From Planctomycetota bacterium (lineage in GTDB: Bacteria > Planctomycetota > Phycisphaerae > UBA1845): a stretch of 5,871 nucleotides of DNA. The notes beneath the pieces were generated by a model. That model did no database searches. It saw nothing but the letters and a program-made list of their open reading frames with translations, and had not been told where the DNA came from. Made by a program: the position numbers and the translations under genes. Shown here piece by piece: positions 1 through 5,871 of this stretch. Position 1 is the stretch's first letter. Every line of letters starts with the position of its first letter. Where the stretch lies: positions 1 through 5,871 of the forward strand of contig JADFRH010000159.1 in the NCBI GenBank assembly GCA_022561415.1. Reading direction: 5' to 3'.

Positions 1-60
1 ACTGCGCGTGCCCAGCGGGGTCGTCTCGAGATCGGCCTGAATGATCGCGATCACCTTCAC
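1..60 (-). CDS. Putative SpsF-like nucleotidyltransferase (cytidylyltransferase family), N-terminal 20 codons only
   Basis: Only the first 20 codons are inside the window. They read V(M)KVIAIIQADLETTPLGTRS from a GTG at 58-60. The opening beta strand KVIAIIQA matches the start of SpsF / acylneuraminate cytidylyltransferase-like proteins, which usually begin with an IIQAR-MGSTRLPGK type motif. Such enzymes activate sugars with a nucleotide, for example making CMP-nonulosonates or related donors in the cytoplasm. Here the usual Arg after IIQA is Asp, and a GTR motif comes a few residues later. The GTG overlaps the TGA stop of the upstream Maf-like gene by four bases (GTGA), so the two are probably translationally coupled and in one operon. 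The start choice rests on this overlap and on the protein match. The family call depends on about ten informative residues, so it is tentative; the existence of a coding start here is more secure. Confidence 0.55.
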   Translation of the reverse strand, partial: MKVIAIIQADLETTPLGTRS

Positions 61-1976
61 CGGTTGTCTTCTCCCGCCTCGATCCGCGCGAGCGCTTCGG
101 TCAGGATCGGTCCGAGGTCCCTCGCCCCGTCGCGCACGCCCGTCATGAACTCCTTGTCCCGTTTGATCTGGCTCAGCGCACGTTCGCTATCGCTGGCGTC
201 AAGCGTCATGATCTTCCGGTCGGCCGAGAAGCGCCGAAGCTCCGCGAGCTGTGTAAACGAATTGACGATCCGGTAGGCCAGGCTCTCCTGGTGGACCTTC
301 GAGCGAAGCTCATCGACGCGTACCAAACGGCGGTTGAACTTCGTCGGATCCTCCGTCATGCCCTCGAGCTCGTCGAGCAGGGTGAGCAACTCATCGCACA
401 CCGTCATCGCTTGTTGCACCTCTTCGATTCGCAAGGCGAGCTGCTCGCGCGTCGCGCCCAGACGTGACGGGTCGTTCCAGTTGACGGACTTCTTGTACGC
501 GAAACGCTGGGGATCGATCCTGCGCTCACCGATCAACCGCGACACGTCGCCCAGCGACATGACATCCGTACCCCGAATGCGTGCCCCGCCCTCGGTCGCG
601 TCGATCATGCGGCAGCGCACGGCCGCGATGTCCTTCTCGAACTGTTCGAGGTAGGTCAGCAGCAGTTCATCGGTGTAGAGCTTGTCGCCGTCGACGCCCG
701 CGACGCGTCGAAGGATCGGGCGGTTGCGCACGATTCGGTCCCACTCCTTGTGCTCGATCGAGTTGAAGCGGTTGAGCTCCTGCCGCCAGGCCCGATGAAT
801 CTCGACACCGGGAACGTAAAAGACGTGTCCCGTAAACGCGAGATCCTGTCCGACAAAAATGATCGGGTCGCACCCCATGTAGATGGCCAGGTAGAGCGCG
901 AGGTGCGCGACGGTCGCGCCGGCCTGGAGTCCGTCGCGGGCGGCCAGCTCGTCTCCGATCACCATCCGGGCCCAGTGGTTGTCCAGGACGGACAGGGGAC
1001 CGGGATAGTGATCGAGCACGTGCCAGGTCGCTTTCGGCTCGGCGATGAGGTGCGTCTCGCTCAGGTCGCCGACGTCCTCGAAGAACTTTCGGGACATCTC
1101 GTGGAAATCGAGTGTGGTAATGAAGTCCGGAACGACGCCGCGCCCCATCAGCGGTTTGACGGTCGTTTGCACGGCACAGATCACGGCGCGACCCTTGAAC
1201 GCGGCGAGCTGTTCGATGTTTTTCGACAGCGACGGGCCGGCCGAAACAATGATGGCCGGGTCACCGGCGAAGCGATCGCGCAGAATGTCGATCGGCGGCG
1301 TGGACATGTATCGCCCGAGATTCATGGCGATGTTGCGGCAGGTGATGCGCGAGTTGGCAATCAGCGTCACCAGCGACATGCGCGTGAAGGTCACGAATTC
1401 GGCGATGGCCTTGGTGGCGGCCGCGTGGGCGTCGGTCGCGAGGCGAATCGATGGGGGATGGCGGATGAAATGCGCCCCGAGCATCATCAACGTGCTTCGC
1501 TCGCCGATCCGGTCGTGCAATCGTCGTTTGTCGTCGTCCGCGAGAATCACCAGGCGCCGGGACGCAATGGGCTCCGCCAGATCGACGCAGGTCAGGGCCG
1601 TGGCGATCAGCGGAATCGTCGGCTCGCTGCAGATCATGAACGCGTCGCCGCGCAGCAACTCGTTCAAGGCATGAACGTGGTAGCCCAGCCCCAGCCCGGA
1701 TATCACGTAGCAATACTTGTCCTGCGTCGGCGTCGAAGCGACGAATCGCCTGGCCTCTTCGATCGGGTCATGGCGGCTGTGAAGATAGACGGCTTTGCCA
1801 TCGGGTGCCTGGACGCGCGCCGTCCAGGCGCCGCTCCGCGTTCGCTCGAGTTCAAATCGCTCCTCGTCGTCGACCGCGTCGACGCGCATCGCCAGTTCCG
1901 GATCGGTGCGCCACAGCGCGCGCATGTTGTGAAGGAACAGTTCGTTGCCCACGGCAGGCGTGGCGGCGTCGGTCAT
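57..1976 (-). CDS. Maf-like DUF115 family protein (motility-associated / glycosylation factor), 639 aa
   Basis: This looks like a member of the Maf (motility accessory factor) / DUF115 group. Known members act in the cytoplasm and transfer nonulosonic acids such as pseudaminic or legionaminic acid to flagellin. The N-terminal part has a conserved strand-turn YVISGLGLGYHV at residues 90-101. The core DUF115 domain, about 212-475, opens with the nucleotide-binding-like motif IIVSAGPSLSKN (242-253). It continues with VVPDFITTLD (281-290) and GCDPIIFVGQDLAFTG (368-383), and ends near IDATEGGARIRGT (458-470). The stretch about 505-580 is charged and heptad-like, probably helical or coiled coil. 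No signal peptide or membrane segment is seen. The ATG at 1974-1976 directly follows the TAG stop of the hydrolase gene, with an AAGG-like site about 11 bases upstream. Its own stop overlaps the next gene's GTG. The family assignment is firm; flagellin as the substrate is inferred, because no flagellar gene lies in the window. Confidence 0.85.
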   Translation of the reverse strand: MTDAATPAVGNELFLHNMRALWRTDPELAMRVDAVDDEERFELERTRSGAWTARVQAPDGKAVYLHSRHDPIEEARRFVASTPTQDKYCYVISGLGLGYHVHALNELLRGDAFMICSEPTIPLIATALTCVDLAEPIASRRLVILADDDKRRLHDRIGERSTLMMLGAHFIRHPPSIRLATDAHAAATKAIAEFVTFTRMSLVTLIANSRITCRNIAMNLGRYMSTPPIDILRDRFAGDPAIIVSAGPSLSKNIEQLAAFKGRAVICAVQTTVKPLMGRGVVPDFITTLDFHEMSRKFFEDVGDLSETHLIAEPKATWHVLDHYPGPLSVLDNHWARMVIGDELAARDGLQAGATVAHLALYLAIYMGCDPIIFVGQDLAFTGHVFYVPGVEIHRAWRQELNRFNSIEHKEWDRIVRNRPILRRVAGVDGDKLYTDELLLTYLEQFEKDIAAVRCRMIDATEGGARIRGTDVMSLGDVSRLIGERRIDPQRFAYKKSVNWNDPSRLGATREQLALRIEEVQQAMTVCDELLTLLDELEGMTEDPTKFNRRLVRVDELRSKVHQESLAYRIVNSFTQLAELRRFSADRKIMTLDASDSERALSQIKRDKEFMTGVRDGARDLGPILTEALARIEAGEDNR

Positions 1977-3020
1977 CTACGGGGTTGCCTTGTCGTGGGT
2001 GGACGTCGCCTCGAAGTTTCCACTCGGGACGCTGAGACGAATGGCCCGCCGATGTTCCCGGTCTCTGTCATCGCCCACGGTGACCGAAACGAGATAGGTG
2101 CCCGCTTTGCGATAGGCGTGCAGCGGCTCGGCCATTGTGGACGTCGCACCGTCACCGAAGTCCCAGTGGTAAAACGTCGGCTTGTGCGAGACGCGTAGCT
2201 TGAACTGGATCTCGAGCGGCGCCCGCTCCGCACCCGCGACCGCGCGGATGTGAATCCACGGATGATCGCGCACGACGTTCTCGAAGAACTGGAGGGGGCG
2301 CTGCATCCCGGTCGTACTCAGCCCGCCGCTGGCGTCGGGACGTACGTCCGCGCCGTGCATGCGCAGCCACCGCAGGCACTCGCTCGCTTTTTTCCCCGTG
2401 ATCGCGTCGGTGACGCTGTAGCTCAGTTCGATCGGTTGGTACGGACCGACGTAGCGCGCGGCGTCGCCGAGAAATCCCGCGTTGAACTTCGGGTGCATCA
2501 GCGAGATGGCTCGAAAGACATCGGCGTGGCGCAATCCCGTATGCAACGCGGCGTACGCGCCGCCGGACCACCCGTGAATGAAGATGCGATCCTCAGACAC
2601 GTTGTGACCGGCCTGGATATGCCGCACCATCGACAGGATCGCCTTTTCGTCCTCACGTTGGAGGGCGATCTGCTTGTCCGCCTTGGGCGGACGAAGCCGC
2701 TTGATTCCCTTCAGCCTCGGGGCGGCCACCAAAAATCCATAGCTTTCCGCCGCCTCCGTCCAGTCGCGAATCCGCCGGTTGGGCGAGTCCGGGAAGGATG
2801 TGTGGCACACGACGATGAGCGGCCAGTCGTACTCCCGATCGTAGTGGGACGGACGGTAGAGAAGATACTCCCGCCCGAGATCCGGCTCGACCAGGTCGCG
2901 AAGCGGCGCCGGCACGTTCGGATCAATCAACTGCGAACAGCCGGGAGATAGGACCGCCATGCCGAGTACTACGGTCGCGACGACGCAGCGAGTCATGTGC
3001 CTGTGAGTGAACCCGTCCAT
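1977..3020 (-). CDS. Probable secreted lipoprotein: alpha/beta hydrolase (esterase/LpqC-like) with C-terminal PKD domain
   Basis: Residues are counted from the most upstream possible start, a GTG at 3056 (359 aa). A hydrophobic segment, about 24-38, ends in LSPGC with Cys40, suggesting a lipoprotein signal; serine at -3 makes the lipobox imperfect. The body (about 60-270) resembles PHB-depolymerase/LpqC-type alpha/beta hydrolases: PLIVVCHTSFPD (79-90) would hold the oxyanion region, and GWSGG (162-166) carries the nucleophile Ser164. The catalytic acid and His are uncertain; D217 and H265 are candidates. A PKD-type beta-sandwich follows (about 272-343) with WDFGDG (298-303), LHAYRKAGTY and VSVTV. 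The protein would act outside the cytoplasmic membrane on an unknown ester, peptide or polymer. The start is ambiguous: ATG at 3020 or 2996, or GTG at 3056. The two ATGs give signal peptides of ordinary length (28 or 20 residues before maturation) and none has a strong Shine-Dalgarno site. Its TAG stop abuts the Maf-like ATG with no gap, so coupling is likely. Confidence 0.8.
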   Translation of the reverse strand: MDGFTHRHMTRCVVATVVLGMAVLSPGCSQLIDPNVPAPLRDLVEPDLGREYLLYRPSHYDREYDWPLIVVCHTSFPDSPNRRIRDWTEAAESYGFLVAAPRLKGIKRLRPPKADKQIALQREDEKAILSMVRHIQAGHNVSEDRIFIHGWSGGAYAALHTGLRHADVFRAISLMHPKFNAGFLGDAARYVGPYQPIELSYSVTDAITGKKASECLRWLRMHGADVRPDASGGLSTTGMQRPLQFFENVVRDHPWIHIRAVAGAERAPLEIQFKLRVSHKPTFYHWDFGDGATSTMAEPLHAYRKAGTYLVSVTVGDDRDREHRRAIRLSVPSGNFEATSTHDKATP

Positions 3021-3029
3021 GGGCCATCC

Positions 3030-3035
3030 ATTATG
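3030..3035 (-). promoter_or_regulatory. Possible -10 element (CATAAT) ahead of the hydrolase operon
   Basis: On the minus strand CATAAT matches the sigma-70 consensus TATAAT at five of six positions. It lies 9 bases upstream of the ATG at 3020 and 33 bases upstream of the ATG at 2996. No good -35 hexamer is seen 16-18 bases upstream. If real, transcripts would start at about 3023, giving an almost leaderless mRNA for the 3020 start or a leader of about 27 nt for the 2996 start. The GTG start at 3056 would then be ruled out. This is weak evidence from one hexamer. Confidence 0.2.
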
Positions 3036-3077
3036 CGCGATCGAGGACGTTTCCACGAGTCCCGCCCGCTATCCGAA

Positions 3078-3092
3078 TAGTGTCCTAATTTG
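3078..3092 (+). repeat. Left copy of an imperfect terminal-like inverted repeat
   Basis: The 15 bases here match the reverse complement of 3959-3973 at 13 positions, including a perfect 10-base core GTGTCCTAAT (3080-3089). The two copies enclose a lower-GC segment of about 892 bp (core to core) that holds the NYN gene and its leader. The TAG stop of the NYN gene (3085-3087) lies inside this copy. No target-site duplication is obvious outside the repeats, and I do not recognise the sequence as a named insertion-sequence end. Confidence 0.5.
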
Positions 3093-3739
3093 GGATTCGA
3101 GGAGGGCTTGTCTGCCGCGTCGGACCATAGCTGCGTGGGTCGATACAGGCGTCATAGGTCTCGCGGTCTATCCGAATCCAATCGGTCTTGTCGATCCCCC
3201 GTGTGTTTGACGTTGTCGGGCTGATCGGGAATGCACAAGCGACTTTGATCCAGCGTCCCTGCTCTCGGGAAATGGTGCGAATCTCAGCCGCAACCTCGGA
3301 CAAGTCCTGATCCTGACTAAAGATAAGTGCTACATCGTATTCCCGGTGGTGTGCCATGCGAATTACATCTAACGCTATTCGGACATCGATCCCCTTCTCT
3401 TCTCGGGGCAGATACGAATGGGTCGTGCCATCGGGCAATTGGACTCTTTTGTTTCGGTAGCGAAGCGGGCGCCAAAAAGACGTGGACGCCTTGCCGGCTC
3501 ATTGCAAGGAGTTTCTTCGTCCAAAAACTGTGCCATCGGGCGCTGTCAGAACTGTCGGGAATGCCAGTATAGAAACGAGTCTGAACGGGTTGCCATCGAT
3601 TGGCGACTGCGATTTTTTCCGCGAGCGATTTGACGTCGTAATTTGGATAAGTATGGCCAAAGGCGTCGCGAGCGGAAAAGAAGAGGTTCTGCCCATCGAG
3701 GAACGCAACGCATCGCTTTGTTGTGGGCTCAGGCGGCAT
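3085..3739 (-). pseudogene. NYN-domain (LabA/DUF88-like, PIN-fold) putative ribonuclease, disrupted by a +1 base frameshift
   Basis: Joining two frames at a T run gives a 217-aa NYN protein, normal length for this family. NYN proteins have a PIN-like fold and are thought to be metal-dependent ribonucleases in RNA processing or defence. Frame one gives residues 1-88 with FLDGQN (13-18, Asp15), PNYDVKSLAEKI (32-43) and QTRFYTGIPD (53-62). The second frame gives PLRYRN (91-96), then KGIDVRIALDVI (115-126, Asp118 and Asp124), and IFSQDQDLSEV (139-149, Asp143 and Asp145), followed by GRWIKVA and KTDWIRIDRETYDACIDP. The break is the five-T run at 3474-3478 (minus strand). With four Ts it reads V-F-W-R-P-L-R-Y-R in one frame; as given, the first frame runs on to 3317 and makes a 140-aa product missing the later acidic residues. 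The ATG at 3737-3739 is preceded by a GGGGGG site at good spacing. Base composition is lower in GC than both neighbours, suggesting transfer. A sequencing error cannot be excluded. Confidence 0.8.
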
Positions 3740-3751
3740 GCTGCGCCCCCC
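3740..3751 (-). promoter_or_regulatory. Ribosome-binding site deciding the NYN gene start
   Basis: The minus strand has six Gs at 3751-3746, then CGCAG and the ATG at 3737-3739 after a six-base gap. This purine run supports the ATG at 3739 over the upstream in-frame codon at 3799, which would force the coding region through the terminator hairpin. The G run begins directly after the terminator's T tract. Confidence 0.5.
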
Positions 3752-3794
3752 AAAAAAATAACCCCGCTCGGGCCTTGCGGCATGTCGAGCGGGG
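3752..3794 (-). terminator. Strong intrinsic (rho-independent) terminator upstream of the NYN gene
   Basis: Read on the minus strand, a perfect 9-base-pair stem CCCCGCTCG / CGAGCGGGG (3786-3794 with 3762-3770) is followed at once by TTATTTTTTT (3761-3752). The 15-base loop contains a second small hairpin, GCC-GCAA-GGC, with a GNRA-type tetraloop. The plus strand has no T tract, so the terminator works in one direction only. It lies about 190 bases past the pheT stop and ends 12 bases before the NYN ATG, with the T run directly touching the GGGGGG ribosome-binding site. It may end pheT transcription, or act as an attenuator in the NYN leader if the promoter at 3854-3882 is real. Confidence 0.85.
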
Positions 3795-3839
3795 AGCAAA
3801 TGAACAATTTGCGCTAAACATCCCCATCGCTTGGTAGGC

Positions 3840-3862
3840 TATACTATCGTAGCATACTATCG
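3840..3862 (-). repeat. Operator-like direct and inverted repeats
   Basis: The nonamer ATACTATCG (plus strand) occurs twice, at 3841-3849 and 3854-3862, with a 13-base period. Overlapping it, TATACTA (3840-3846) and TAGCATA (3850-3856) form a seven-base inverted repeat with one mismatch and a three-base centre. The cluster lies over and just past a candidate -10 box, which is where a repressor of the NYN gene would be expected to bind. No regulator gene is in the window, so this is a structural observation only. Confidence 0.4.
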
Positions 3863-3882
3863 ACACGCCTCCTTTGCAACAA
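3854..3882 (-). promoter_or_regulatory. Candidate sigma-70-like promoter for the NYN gene
   Basis: On the minus strand TTGTTG (3882-3877) and TAGTAT (3859-3854) are separated by 17 bases. Each hexamer matches the consensus at four of six positions. The flanking DNA is more AT-rich than the rest of the window. Transcription would begin near 3847 and give a leader of about 108 nt that contains the intrinsic terminator. A second TAGTAT at 3846-3841 could shift the start. Promoter rules for this organism are unknown, so the call is tentative. Confidence 0.35.
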
Positions 3883-3907
3883 GTAATCTTTGTGTAGTCC
3901 CGCATTA

Positions 3908-3956
3908 GCCAGGCTCTTGTTCAGCTACATTTCTTTTACTGGGTTCCCGGCCTGGC
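3908..3956. repeat. Inverted repeat with long loop in the pheT-NYN intergenic region
   Basis: GCCAGGC (3908-3914) and GCCTGGC (3950-3956) can pair as a seven-base stem with a 35-base loop. No T tract follows on either strand, so it is not an intrinsic terminator. Within 3740-3980 (241 bases without a coding gene) the other signals are the terminator, the candidate promoter and the operator-like repeats listed separately; I see nothing else coding there. Confidence 0.25.
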
Positions 3957-3958
3957 GT

Positions 3959-3973
3959 CAGATTAGGACACCA
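3959..3973 (-). repeat. Right copy of the imperfect terminal-like inverted repeat
   Basis: This is the partner of the repeat at 3078-3092, with the core ATTAGGACAC at 3962-3971 on the plus strand. It starts only seven bases past the pheT stop codon, so the island edge and the end of pheT almost coincide. GC content rises sharply on the pheT side of this point. Confidence 0.5.
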
Positions 3974-3980
3974 CCCGCTG

Positions 3981-5871
3981 TTAGCGGATTTCGTAGCCGC
4001 AGCCGATTAGGTGCTTCTCGAACTGGCCGCGAAAGGCCTGCGTGTCCGCATCCACCAGCGTTCGGGCGTCATCCCCCACCACCGTTCGAAACGTCAGGCT
4101 GCGCCGGTCGGGGCCGACCGACTTGCCCTCGTAGCTCCCGACGAAGCGAATCTGCCTGAGCAGCGGGTGCGAAAAACCGCCGAGCTGCGTGACCACCGTC
4201 TCGAAGGGCATTGATTTCGTCACCAGAATCGAGAAATCCAGCTCGACCAGCGGATACGACGGGATGACCTCGAGCGGCTCCGCGCCGCGACCGACCTCTT
4301 CCAGCCCGCTGAGCCTTAGCTCCGCCCACGCGATCGACCAGGCGCCGAGGTGCTCGTCCATCGCTCGCCGCAACTCCGGGACGACGAGGCTGATCCGTCC
4401 GAACTCCGCACCGTCGATCGCAATGGCGGCCGTGCGCTGCGGATGTTCCCACTTGTGTTGCGGCTTTGCCTGGGTGAACGCGATGGGTTTGGCAAACAAT
4501 TGCCAGCCCCAGGCCTGGATCGCCCCCTGAAGCTGAGCATAAAGCTCCGCCTCCGCCCGCTTGCCGCGCTTGGCAAGGATCATCGCGGCGTGACGGTACT
4601 CGCGATCGTCGGGTTTGCCCGGCTCGAAGACGCTTCCCATCTCCATCAGCGACAGAGCCGGGAAGTAAAACCGGTTCTTCTCGACGGACGCGAGCAGACC
4701 GGGCATCAGATGCCGGCGCAGGTGCTGCAACCCCTCGGCCGCCGGGTTCTCGAGTTCCAGACAGTTCCCCGGATCGATGTCGAGCCGGCTAAGCCACGTT
4801 GCGTTGTACCAGAGGTAGCCGTAAATCTCGTGAAACGCGTGCGTCGAGGTGAAGTAGTCGAGCGTGCGCTTCTCGAGCTCGTGCAGGGCGTTGGGCTTGA
4901 AGCGGCGCATCGACACCTGGGGCATCGTCGGCGCGATGTTGTTATATCCGATGTACCGAGCGATCTCTTCGATGACGTCGGCCTCGATGCCAATGTCGCC
5001 CGTCGCGCGAAACGAGGGCACGCCGATCGTCAGGTTCTCACCCTTCGTTGTTGCGGTGAACCCAAGCGGCTCGAGGATTCTCGTTATCTCGTCGACGGGC
5101 ACATCGCGACCGATCGTGCGGGAGACGTTTTGCGGACTGACGATCACGCTCGTGGCCGCTTTGGGCTTGGGATAACAATCCGACAGCCGGCTGGCTAGTT
5201 TCATTTTCGGGTAGATGGTCCGCGCGAGATTGATGAAGCGACGTATCGAGAGGATTGTGTGGGCCGGGTCCAGCGACTTCTCGAACCGGGCGCTGGCGTC
5301 GCTCCTTAGTGCCAAGCGCCCGGCCGTCTTGCGTATCGTGGTCGCGTTGAAGTTGGCCGACTCGAGCAGGAGCGTCTTCGTTTCCTCCGTCACCTCCGTC
5401 TCGAGACCGCCCATCACGCCCGCCAGCGCGACGGACTTTCCACCACACTGAATCATCAGGTCCGAGCCGGCCAGTTTTCGCTCGACCCCATCGAGCGTCT
5501 GGAACTTCTCGCCCTTCTTGGCCCAATCGACTTCGATTCGGCCTACCTTGCCCGCGTCGAACGCGTGCATCGGTTGACCCAGCTCGGCCATGACGTAATT
5601 CGTCAGGTCAACCAGGCCGGAAATCGGGCGCAGGCCCAACCGCCCCAGCCGCAACTGCATCCACAGCGGCGCCGGCTGAGTCGGCACGCCCGTGAGTGCG
5701 ATCCCGCTGTAACGCGGGCACGCCTCGGCGTCCGCGATGGAGATGGGAATCTCGTCCAGCGACGAGTCGCTCAGTTCTTCCACGGGCACGCCGGGGTAGG
5801 GTTTCAAGTCGGCACCGAAGATCGCGGCGAACTCACGCGCGATGGCTTGGATCGTCTCGACCGGCACACCG
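3981..5871 (-). CDS. pheT: Phenylalanyl-tRNA synthetase beta subunit, N-terminus outside window
   Basis: This is the beta chain of the cytoplasmic alpha2-beta2 enzyme that charges tRNA-Phe with phenylalanine. About 628 residues are visible; the reading frame stays open to the window edge. The first residues, VETIQAIAREFAAIFG, fit the helix after the first B1 domain in family members, so roughly 150 residues are missing and the GTG at 5867 is not a true start. In order I see the B3/4 domain (about 48-230) with GLVDLTNYVMAELGQPMHAFD at 84-104. The B5 domain (about 238-310) ends in EADVIEEIARYIGYNNI (295-311). The catalytic-like core (about 325-525) follows, with LENPAAEGLQHLRRHLMPGLL at 372-392. 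The C-terminal FDX-ACB anticodon-binding domain (about 536-628) includes YPLVELDFSILV and ends CGYEIR. All domains are in frame with no disruption. pheS would be expected upstream, outside the window. The TAA stop at 3981-3983 lies ten bases before the core of the right inverted repeat. Confidence 0.97.
   Translation of the reverse strand, partial: GVPVETIQAIAREFAAIFGADLKPYPGVPVEELSDSSLDEIPISIADAEACPRYSGIALTGVPTQPAPLWMQLRLGRLGLRPISGLVDLTNYVMAELGQPMHAFDAGKVGRIEVDWAKKGEKFQTLDGVERKLAGSDLMIQCGGKSVALAGVMGGLETEVTEETKTLLLESANFNATTIRKTAGRLALRSDASARFEKSLDPAHTILSIRRFINLARTIYPKMKLASRLSDCYPKPKAATSVIVSPQNVSRTIGRDVPVDEITRILEPLGFTATTKGENLTIGVPSFRATGDIGIEADVIEEIARYIGYNNIAPTMPQVSMRRFKPNALHELEKRTLDYFTSTHAFHEIYGYLWYNATWLSRLDIDPGNCLELENPAAEGLQHLRRHLMPGLLASVEKNRFYFPALSLMEMGSVFEPGKPDDREYRHAAMILAKRGKRAEAELYAQLQGAIQAWGWQLFAKPIAFTQAKPQHKWEHPQRTAAIAIDGAEFGRISLVVPELRRAMDEHLGAWSIAWAELRLSGLEEVGRGAEPLEVIPSYPLVELDFSILVTKSMPFETVVTQLGGFSHPLLRQIRFVGSYEGKSVGPDRRSLTFRTVVGDDARTLVDADTQAFRGQFEKHLIGCGYEIR

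Noticed and set aside
750..2198. A long plus-strand open frame (482 codons)
   Set aside because: It lies opposite the Maf-like and hydrolase genes, spans both, and its translation is low-complexity Arg/Gly/Val-rich with no recognisable motif. It is a shadow of GC-rich coding on the other strand.
3738..3799. Upstream in-frame start at 3799 giving a 20-residue longer NYN protein
   Set aside because: It would put coding sequence through the intrinsic terminator. The ATG at 3739 has a good ribosome-binding site and leaves the usual short N-terminus before FLDGQN.
3724..3875. AAAGGAGG followed by GTG (3864-3866) opening a small minus-strand frame of about 47 codons that overlaps the NYN start, as a leader peptide
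   Set aside because: The gap between GGAGG and GTG is one base, too short for normal initiation; the frame runs through the terminator hairpin and its translation has no recognisable features.
3890..3960. GGGTTCCC-like stretch as part of a tRNA or att site
   Set aside because: No acceptor, D-arm or anticodon-arm pairing could be found around it, so there is no tRNA fold.
3975..3987. CCGCT-GTT-AGCGG hairpin over the pheT stop codon as a terminator
   Set aside because: The stem is only five pairs and no T tract follows on the minus strand.
4350..5198. A plus-strand open frame of 282 codons opposite pheT
   Set aside because: pheT is unambiguous here, and the antisense translation shows no domain, only biased composition.
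5865..5867. GTG as the true start of pheT
   Set aside because: The frame is open to the window edge, and the first residues align with an internal helix after the B1 region of PheT, so the gene is simply cut off.

Overview
The window is a GC-rich bacterial segment. Every gene I can support is on the minus strand, so transcription runs from high to low coordinates. A phenylalanyl-tRNA synthetase beta gene (3981-5871, cut by the window edge), a Maf/DUF115 glycosylation-type protein and a lipoprotein hydrolase carrying a PKD domain suggest an environmental bacterium. The style fits Planctomycetota or a related PVC lineage, but that is an inference from protein style and no taxonomic marker in the window proves it.

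In transcription order the layout is as follows. (1) pheT, lacking its N-terminal part, ends at 3981. (2) A lower-GC island of about 0.9 kb (about 3080-3971) follows. It is edged by an imperfect inverted repeat and carries a possible promoter with an operator-like repeat, a strong intrinsic terminator, and one gene for a NYN-domain (LabA/DUF88-like, PIN-fold) putative ribonuclease. That gene is split by a single extra base in a five-T run. (3) A three-gene, tightly packed set follows: a probable lipoprotein alpha/beta hydrolase with a C-terminal PKD domain (1977-3020), a Maf-like DUF115 protein (57-1976), and the first 20 codons of a putative SpsF-like nucleotidyltransferase (1-60). The first junction is stop-codon-to-ATG with no gap, and the second is a 4-base GTGA overlap.

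The Maf-like and SpsF-like pair is the kind of combination found in flagellin or surface nonulosonate glycosylation loci, so the downstream operon probably acts in glycosylation of surface proteins. The secreted hydrolase is joined to it by layout, but its role is unknown. The NYN island between pheT and this operon is the most unusual part of the window: base composition, inverted-repeat edges, a terminator touching the gene's ribosome-binding site, and a frameshift all sit together there. I see no CRISPR array, tRNA, rRNA or transposase gene. Nothing here amounts to a clearly new biological system.
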